Shown: piece after piece, positions 37,989-43,105 of the stretch
Numbering within the stretch: position 1 is the stretch's first letter
How the letters are laid out: each line of letters starts with the position of its first letter
From: an uncultured Bacilli bacterium
GTDB taxonomy: Bacteria; Bacillota_I; Bacilli_A; RF39; UBA660
Assembly: GCA_910584255.1 (NCBI GenBank)
Contig: CAJTXV010000015.1
Location: 1 to 43,105, forward strand
DNA length: 43,105 nt
Direction of reading: 5' to 3'
Notes under the pieces: generated by a model
Seen by the model: the letters and a program-made list of their open reading frames with translations, nothing else
Databases searched by the model: none
What the model was told of the DNA's origin: nothing
Made by a program: the position numbers and the translations under genes

Positions 37989-39359
37989 TTATTTTAGAAT
38001 ATATAGTGAATTCTTTTGATCTCTTAATTTTAATTGATATTTTGAATTATTTTTTAAATACGATTCAATTTTGGAATGATTTTGGACAATCAAAGTATCA
38101 AATTGGTAATTTTCTAAAAGTTTTAAATCTTTTCCTTGTTCAATTTGACAGACATCACAAAGAATTGTATCTATATAAAGATCTGCTCTTCCATCGATGA
38201 ATACTTTAATTTCTTGATAAATTAGATAGCCCCCAAGTTCATAGGAATTATAAAGTACATGCTTTCCTTTTTTAAGATAGGCAATCATTTCTTCATTCAC
38301 TAAATCAAACTCTGTTTTTTTATAGATACTTAGATAAAAACTAGAAATGATTAGAAGAAGAAAGCAAAGTATTGGTAATAGTTGTATTTTTACTTTCTCT
38401 TCTTGCCAATACTTTGGAAGAATGGAAGTAGAAATGATAAAGAAATAGGGCATAAATCTTGTTGATTTTATTCCTAAAATCATAAATAAAAATAAGAGTA
38501 TTATATCTATCATATGATGCTTTTTTCTTGAAGAAAATAAAAGAATGAGTACCCCTAAAATGAAAGAAAAATAGAATATTCCGTCGATACTATTCAGTGC
38601 GAGATGTTGCCACTCTTCAATACACTTTATCATTCCTTGATAAGTCATGTTTAAATATGGATAAATGAGCATTTTGATTCCATGGGGATTGATATTAATA
38701 CAAAGAATAGAAGTTAAAAAGGCATAGAGATATTTTCTTTGTTGTATTTTTTTTATATTTCTATACTTTTTGATTAAAATACTTAAAAGTAAGAAAAGCC
38801 CATAAACAATGTAACTTAAATTACTGCTTCCACCATGGAAATTTGCCCAAAGTAGAGATATGAATGGCGATAAGTAAATTTTTTTACTATTTTCATTTTG
38901 GAAAGTATCATAGGCGAAGTAAATGGTGAGTGCAAATAAAAGGTAACTGATTAGGTGGGGTCTTGGAAGTGTTTTATTCGCAAATATGAGCATTCCTAAT
39001 ATTGCCCAAACAATCGTTTTTGTTGGATGCTTTATAAAAATTTTTTCATTTTGTTTCCAGAGGATGATTGAAATACTTACTAACATTAGTAAGACATATA
39101 GAAAAACTCCTATTTCTTTTCCAAAATGAAAGAATTGGTAGATAATAACTTCAAATAACCATTCATGAGAAATCCACGCAAGATGATTTTTTTCTCCATA
39201 CCATGAAAAAATATCTGTAAAAGGAATTTCTTTATGAATACTTATATATTCTCCTATTTTTAAATGCCAGAAGAAGTCACTACCAAATGAAAATAGAAAG
39301 ATACTCATGGAAATTAGAAGAATAAAAATGAATAAAAGTATTTTCTTTTCTTTTTTCAT
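37989..39359 (-). CDS. Polytopic membrane protein, GT-C-like topology
   Basis: A 456-aa protein with about ten membrane helices. The N-terminus after the first helix reads DFFWHLKIGEYI and later WISHEWLFEVI, and the C-terminus contains ELGGYLIYQEIKVFIDGRADLY in a soluble domain. The layout resembles GT-C or PMT-type proteins, but no known catalytic motif is clear, and it has no named family that I can give with confidence. It converges on the YlmC gene with only 3 nt between stops and no terminator in sight. The start is close to an AGGAAG SD-like site. Confidence 0.72.
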   Translation of the reverse strand: MKKEKKILLFIFILLISMSIFLFSFGSDFFWHLKIGEYISIHKEIPFTDIFSWYGEKNHLAWISHEWLFEVIIYQFFHFGKEIGVFLYVLLMLVSISIILWKQNEKIFIKHPTKTIVWAILGMLIFANKTLPRPHLISYLLFALTIYFAYDTFQNENSKKIYLSPFISLLWANFHGGSSNLSYIVYGLFLLLSILIKKYRNIKKIQQRKYLYAFLTSILCININPHGIKMLIYPYLNMTYQGMIKCIEEWQHLALNSIDGIFYFSFILGVLILLFSSRKKHHMIDIILLFLFMILGIKSTRFMPYFFIISTSILPKYWQEEKVKIQLLPILCFLLLIISSFYLSIYKKTEFDLVNEEMIAYLKKGKHVLYNSYELGGYLIYQEIKVFIDGRADLYIDTILCDVCQIEQGKDLKLLENYQFDTLIVQNHSKIESYLKNNSKYQLKLRDQKNSLYILK

Positions 39360-39428
39360 AGGATTCTTCCTTTCTAAATTTATTTTATCATTTTTGTATT
39401 CAATAGAGAATAGTTTCTAGAATATCTA

Positions 39429-39437
39429 TGATATACT
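39429..39437 (+). promoter_or_regulatory. Extended -10 promoter for the U32 gene
   Basis: TGATATACT at 39429-39437, about 22 nt before ATG 39459; weak -35. Confidence 0.45.
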
Positions 39438-39458
39438 TATAGAAATTGAGGTGTGTCT

Positions 39459-41702
39459 ATGAAAAAAGAATTACTTGCGCCTGCTGGGGATTTCGAAACA
39501 TTAAAACAAGCGGTTCATCATGGGGCGGATGCTATTTATTTAGGTGGGAAAAAATTTGGAGCCCGTAGAGCAGCTTCTAATTTTAATGATGAGGAAATGG
39601 TGAGGGCAATTTCTTATTGTCATTTGTATGGCGTTAAAATTTATGTGACTGTGAATACTATGATTTATGAGGAAGAAATGGAAGAAGTCTTACAGTATGT
39701 TTCTTTTTTACATCACCATTTTGTAGATGCTGTGATTGTTCAAGATCTAGGACTCATTCGACTTCTTCGAAAAAAATTTCCCAATTTAGAAATTCATGCA
39801 TCTACACAGTTACATAATCATAATAAGGAAGGATTGCGTATTTTAGAAGAATTGGGTGTTCAAAGAGTTGTGGTTGCAAGAGAACTCAGTCTAAAAGAAA
39901 TTGAATCTTTGGATACGAAAATGGAAATTGAATGTTTCATTCATGGAGCTCTTTGTGTATGTTATTCAGGACAATGTTTATTTAGCAGTTTATTATTATC
40001 AAGGAGTGGAAATCGGGGTGCTTGTGCAGGAATTTGTAGATTGCCTTTTCAGTTATTAAAAAACGGTGAATTAGTTCCTACAGAGGGCAATTATTTGCTC
40101 AGTCCTAGGGAATTAAATAGTATGGATCATATATCAGAGTTAATGGAATCTAATGTTACAAGCTTTAAAATTGAAGGGAGAATGAAGTCTCCTGCAACTA
40201 TTGGTTTTATTGTTTCTTTGTATCGAAAATTAATGGATGGATATCAGAATAAGTGTCCATACTTATTAACAGAAGAGGAAAAGAAAAGGTTACTTCTCCT
40301 TTTCAATCGAGAATTTACAGATGGATTTTTATTTTCTTCTTCTTTTTCAAATCTTATGAATATAAAAAGTCCAAATCATATTGGATATCCAATTGGGAAA
40401 GTTACTTCTGTATCGAATTCACAAATTGGAATCTCTTTAACAGATACACTCACTCAAGAAGATGGAATTCGTTTTTTAGAGTCATCTTCTGGAATGATTG
40501 TAAATTATTTATATAACTCTTCTTCAAAATTCATTCATAGTGCATCCAAAGGGGAATGTATTTTTGTTGATTCTAGGGTATCAGCTAAGGTTGGAGATAC
40601 AGTCATGAAAACTTTGGATAAGAAATTGTTAGAAGAGTTAGAACAATATTCTAAAAAGAAGATTCCAGTTGAAATGGAGGTAGTAGCACATTACCCAAAT
40701 ACCTTTGTTTTTACAGTGACGGATTCTATTCATTGGGTTCACAAAGAAGGAAACTTTATATCTCTTGCGATGAATACTCCTACTACGAAAGAACGTGTCA
40801 TTTCACAATTTCAAAAAACAGGTGATACACCATTTGTCGTATCAAATATTACAGTAGAAATGGATGCAAACTTGTTTTTACCAATTGCATCTTTAAACAA
40901 AATTCGAAGGGATGCCTTAGAAGAACTTAGACGAATTCGGGAAACAGAATCTAAAAAAGAGGTTATAGAAAATCATTACAAGGAGGTTTATACAAATAGA
41001 AAATCTTTTGTTTCTAAGGTTGTTTATACTGCATTGGTTCGAAATGAGGAGCAGTTGGATGCTTGTAGAGAAGCAGGAATTCATGAATTTTACACACCTG
41101 ATTTTTCTCTATATCAAAAATTTAAGAATCAGATTTCGATTTATTACCGAATAGATCGTGTGATGATGAATCATCCAGTATTATCGAATGAACGACTATT
41201 AGTTGGAGAGCTTGGTGCTGTTTATTCCTATACGAAAGAAAATGAAGTGGTGAGTGATTATTATTTGAATGTCGCTAATTGTTCTATGATTCATTTCTTA
41301 GAAGAACATGGGGTAAAACGGGTAACACTATCCGTTGAATGTTCCAAGAAACAGATAGAGTCAATTCTAAAAAAACAATTTTCTTTTCCAGAAATAGAAA
41401 TGATTTTATACGGTCACATGGAGGCAATGGTTACAAAATATTGCCCGTTATCGTTGATATTAAAAAAAGGAAAAGGTCCATGTAACATTTGTAGAAATGG
41501 TGCTTGTTATTCTTTACAAGATAGGAATGGTGCTATTTATCCGATGATTCAGTCTAATGAACTTACGCATATTTTTTATCATACACCCACTATGCATGGA
41601 TTAAAGGAGTATACATCGATTGGAATTACACATTTTCGTTTTGAATTTTTAAATGAAACTAGAAAAGAAATTTTATCAATTGTAAAAAAACTTACAAAGT
41701 GA
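39459..41702 (+). CDS. rlhA: U32 family protein, RlhA-type (putative 23S rRNA C2501 hydroxylase)
   Basis: A 747-aa U32 protein. LLAPAGDFETLKQAVHHGADAIYLGG opens the first U32 domain, and the Cys-rich iron-sulfur region CFIHGALCVCYSGQCLFSS ... GACAGICRLPF follows. A middle DUF3656-like domain and a second U32-like C-terminal domain (YGHMEAMVTKYCPL, GPCNICRNGACY) complete it. Long U32 proteins of this type include RlhA, which hydroxylates 23S rRNA; other U32 members modify tRNA or were called collagenases. ATG 39459 follows GAGGTG. Symbol by domain layout only. Confidence 0.72.
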   Translation: MKKELLAPAGDFETLKQAVHHGADAIYLGGKKFGARRAASNFNDEEMVRAISYCHLYGVKIYVTVNTMIYEEEMEEVLQYVSFLHHHFVDAVIVQDLGLIRLLRKKFPNLEIHASTQLHNHNKEGLRILEELGVQRVVVARELSLKEIESLDTKMEIECFIHGALCVCYSGQCLFSSLLLSRSGNRGACAGICRLPFQLLKNGELVPTEGNYLLSPRELNSMDHISELMESNVTSFKIEGRMKSPATIGFIVSLYRKLMDGYQNKCPYLLTEEEKKRLLLLFNREFTDGFLFSSSFSNLMNIKSPNHIGYPIGKVTSVSNSQIGISLTDTLTQEDGIRFLESSSGMIVNYLYNSSSKFIHSASKGECIFVDSRVSAKVGDTVMKTLDKKLLEELEQYSKKKIPVEMEVVAHYPNTFVFTVTDSIHWVHKEGNFISLAMNTPTTKERVISQFQKTGDTPFVVSNITVEMDANLFLPIASLNKIRRDALEELRRIRETESKKEVIENHYKEVYTNRKSFVSKVVYTALVRNEEQLDACREAGIHEFYTPDFSLYQKFKNQISIYYRIDRVMMNHPVLSNERLLVGELGAVYSYTKENEVVSDYYLNVANCSMIHFLEEHGVKRVTLSVECSKKQIESILKKQFSFPEIEMILYGHMEAMVTKYCPLSLILKKGKGPCNICRNGACYSLQDRNGAIYPMIQSNELTHIFYHTPTMHGLKEYTSIGITHFRFEFLNETRKEILSIVKKLTK

Positions 41703-41703
41703 C

Positions 41704-41732
41704 TTTAGATATTTTTATATTTGTGTTAGAAT
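41704..41732 (+). promoter_or_regulatory. Promoter of the thioredoxin-fold gene and trmL
   Basis: TTTAGA (41704-41709), 17-nt spacer, TAGAAT (41727-41732) with an extended TGT. Confidence 0.45.
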
Positions 41733-41754
41733 AACAATAAGGATAGGTGATTTT

Positions 41755-42297
41755 ATGTTCAAAAATAAAGCAGAACAACAGGTAGATCAAATGAACGTTT
41801 TCTCTAATTACATTAAATTATTTGTACTTTTTGCTGTTACTGTTTTGGCTGTATTATTTATTCGAAATTTATATTTGGGAAAGCAAAACTATAAGTTAAC
41901 AATTCCAGTGATTAGTGAAACTATTCAACAAGAAATCAATCGAAATGAAATTTATAATTATGTACGTGAATATCCAAATACTTTGATTTATGTTGCAGCG
42001 GTTGGGGATTTTGATTGTCGTACCTTTGAAGTTGATTTTAATCAGATAATTAGAAAAAACAAACTAGAAGAGGAGATTACTTATTTAAATTTAGAAGAAG
42101 AGAAGGGAACAAAAAAGTTTTTTCAAGAGTTTAATAAATTCTATGGTAGTTCCTTAAGGAAGTATCCATCTATTATTGCATTTAAAGATGGGAAAGTAGC
42201 AGAAATTTTAGAAGTTCCTGTTGGAAATCATTATTCTAGTTCTACTGTTCAAGAATTTTTGGACCGTAATCCAGTGGAACAGGTGGAAAATCAATGA
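41755..42297 (+). CDS. Membrane-anchored thioredoxin-fold protein lacking CXXC
   Basis: A 180-aa protein with one membrane helix (about 22-42) and an extracytoplasmic domain of thioredoxin-like pattern: NTLIYVAAVGDFDCRTFEVDF, then ITYLNLEEE and YPSIIAFKDGKV (with the cis-Pro position). The active site is DFDCRTF, so only one Cys is present and thiol-disulfide exchange of the usual type is unlikely. The ATGA overlap with trmL (42294) shows coupling. Function unknown. Confidence 0.72.
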   Translation: MFKNKAEQQVDQMNVFSNYIKLFVLFAVTVLAVLFIRNLYLGKQNYKLTIPVISETIQQEINRNEIYNYVREYPNTLIYVAAVGDFDCRTFEVDFNQIIRKNKLEEEITYLNLEEEKGTKKFFQEFNKFYGSSLRKYPSIIAFKDGKVAEILEVPVGNHYSSSTVQEFLDRNPVEQVENQ

Positions 42298-42800
42298 TTC
42301 ATGTAGTATTATATCAACCAGAGATTCCACAAAATACAGGTAATATTATGCGTACTTGCGTTGCTGTAGGTGCTAAACTTCATTTAATAGAACCCTTAGG
42401 CTTTCAAATTGATGATGCACATCTGAGAAGAAGTGGGGTAAACTATATTGATAAGCTAGAGTATTTTCTATATAAAGATTGGGAAGACTTTAAAAACAAA
42501 AATGTGGGGGATTACTATTATTTTACTCGTTACGGACATAAGCCTCATACTAGTCTTGATTATGGGGATACTAAAAAGGATATTTATTTAATCTTTGGGA
42601 GGGAATCTACTGGAATTCCTAAAGAAATTTTACAAGAGGATTTAGATCGGTGTATGAGAATTCCGATGACTGCCAATGTCCGTGCACTTAACTTGTCTAA
42701 TTGTGTAGCGATTTGTGTTTATGAAGTATTAAGACAACAAAATTATCACACATTACTGTTTGAAGAACCACATAAGGGAAGAGATTATTTAGAAAAATAG
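42294..42800 (+). CDS. trmL: tRNA (cytidine(34)-2'-O)-methyltransferase TrmL
   Basis: A 168-aa SPOUT methyltransferase with the three family blocks: YQPEIPQNTGNIMRTC near the N-terminus, IFGRESTGIP in the middle, and IPMTANVRALNLSNCVAIC, which form the knotted SAM site. It methylates the wobble C or cmnm5U of tRNA-Leu in known homologues. Size is normal. The start overlaps the preceding stop (ATGA), and it is followed by a terminator. Confidence 0.95.
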   Translation: MIHVVLYQPEIPQNTGNIMRTCVAVGAKLHLIEPLGFQIDDAHLRRSGVNYIDKLEYFLYKDWEDFKNKNVGDYYYFTRYGHKPHTSLDYGDTKKDIYLIFGRESTGIPKEILQEDLDRCMRIPMTANVRALNLSNCVAICVYEVLRQQNYHTLLFEEPHKGRDYLEK

Positions 42801-42810
42801 ATGTATGTGA

Positions 42811-42839
42811 AAAGGAACCATTGATTGATTCCTTTTTGT
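42811..42839 (+). terminator. Terminator after trmL
   Basis: AAAAGGAA (42811-42818) pairs with TTCCTTTT (42830-42837), 11-nt loop, with T continuing. Confidence 0.78.
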
Positions 42840-42884
42840 AATTTTCGGCACAATTAAATTTCTCATTTTCATTCAATTTATTTT

Positions 42885-43105
42885 TTAAATATTCTGGATG
42901 TCTTCTATGGATAGCCCTGTATATCTAGATATCTTTTCTAATGATTCATCCTCTGCTAGCATACTTTTGGCTATTTCTATTTTGCTTTCTTTGTTACCTT
43001 GTTCCATTCCTTTTTCAATCCCCTTATTTAGTCCTTCTTTATAAGCTGAGTTTACTAATTTCTGTTGTACTTTCTCTTTTTCGTAGGCAGTTAAGAATAT
43101 TCCAT
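42885..43105 (-). CDS. C-terminal end of an Rpn/PD-(D/E)XK nuclease family transposase-like protein (cut by window edge)
   Basis: The minus strand is open from the window edge to TAA at 42885-42887 and encodes about 73 residues with no in-window start required. The sequence FLTAYEKEKVQQKLVNSA, then YKEGLNKGIEKGMEQGNKE and SLEKISRYTGLSIEDI, is typical of the C-terminal part of the Rpn recombination-promoting nuclease / PDDEXK_2 family. The catalytic PD-(D/E)XK core would lie beyond position 43105. These genes are mobile and multicopy in related genomes. Whether it is intact cannot be judged. Confidence 0.75.
   Translation of the reverse strand, partial: GIFLTAYEKEKVQQKLVNSAYKEGLNKGIEKGMEQGNKESKIEIAKSMLAEDESLEKISRYTGLSIEDIQNI

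Noticed and set aside
1..43105. Mycoplasma-type code in which TGA encodes Trp
   Set aside because: TGA works as a stop in several genes (for example 28534-28536 and 41700-41702) and Trp is encoded by TGG.

Overview
The window is AT-rich DNA from an endospore-forming low-GC Bacillota, most likely class Bacilli or an erysipelotrichial/RF39-like gut lineage. The evidence is a set of spore genes (cotE, sigG, spoIVFA, spoIVFB, a YlmC/YmxH protein), typical Bacilli gene orders (miaB-ymcA-cotE, rpsP-khpA, radC-mreC-mreD...spoIVF) and a Firmicutes-type type VII secretion (T7SS) locus. TGA is used as a stop codon, so the standard bacterial code applies. The species cannot be named from the sequence.

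Layout. At 50-1348 (minus) is an MTA/SAH deaminase. At 1465-3933 is a large thioester-domain/Cna-B surface protein. Positions 4008-11567 hold a surface-glycan block: a GT4 glycosyltransferase, an Alg14/Alg13-like pair (PssD/PssE), a GtrB/DPM-like transferase, galE, an ankyrin-type protein and two tandem GT2 paralogues. Positions 11653-14650 hold miaB, ymcA, cotE, rpsP and khpA. Next come a minus-strand membrane protein, cdsA and rseP, then four genes I cannot firmly name (17275-19416, counting one exported and one Cys-cluster protein).

Positions 19519-31200 are a compact T7SS island. It contains EssC (1543 aa), an EsaB/YukD ubiquitin-like protein, about nine small WXG100-like helical proteins, and three long substrates with a shared N-terminal export-type module. 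Two of the three carry peptidoglycan hydrolase domains (SleB-like and M15 peptidase). No EsaA, EssA or EssB homologue is recognisable. This island is the most interesting part of the window: it looks like a reduced T7SS that exports its own cell-wall hydrolases.

Positions 31428-37985 form a sporulation/cell-shape block: a SpoIIB-like bitopic protein, radC, mreC, mreD, spoIVFA, spoIVFB, a pilin-like surface protein, sigG behind a hairpin that hides its ribosome-binding site, an unknown protein, a TSCPD protein and a YlmC/YmxH protein. mreB, minC and minD, which interrupt this order in Bacillus subtilis, are missing. The right end holds a polytopic membrane protein (minus), a long U32 protein (RlhA type), a membrane-anchored thioredoxin-fold protein, trmL, and the end of an Rpn/PD-(D/E)XK transposase-like gene cut off by the window edge.

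There is no rRNA, tRNA, CRISPR array or complete insertion sequence. Apart from the right-edge region, no gene-free stretch exceeds 300 bases; the longest is 18207-18477.
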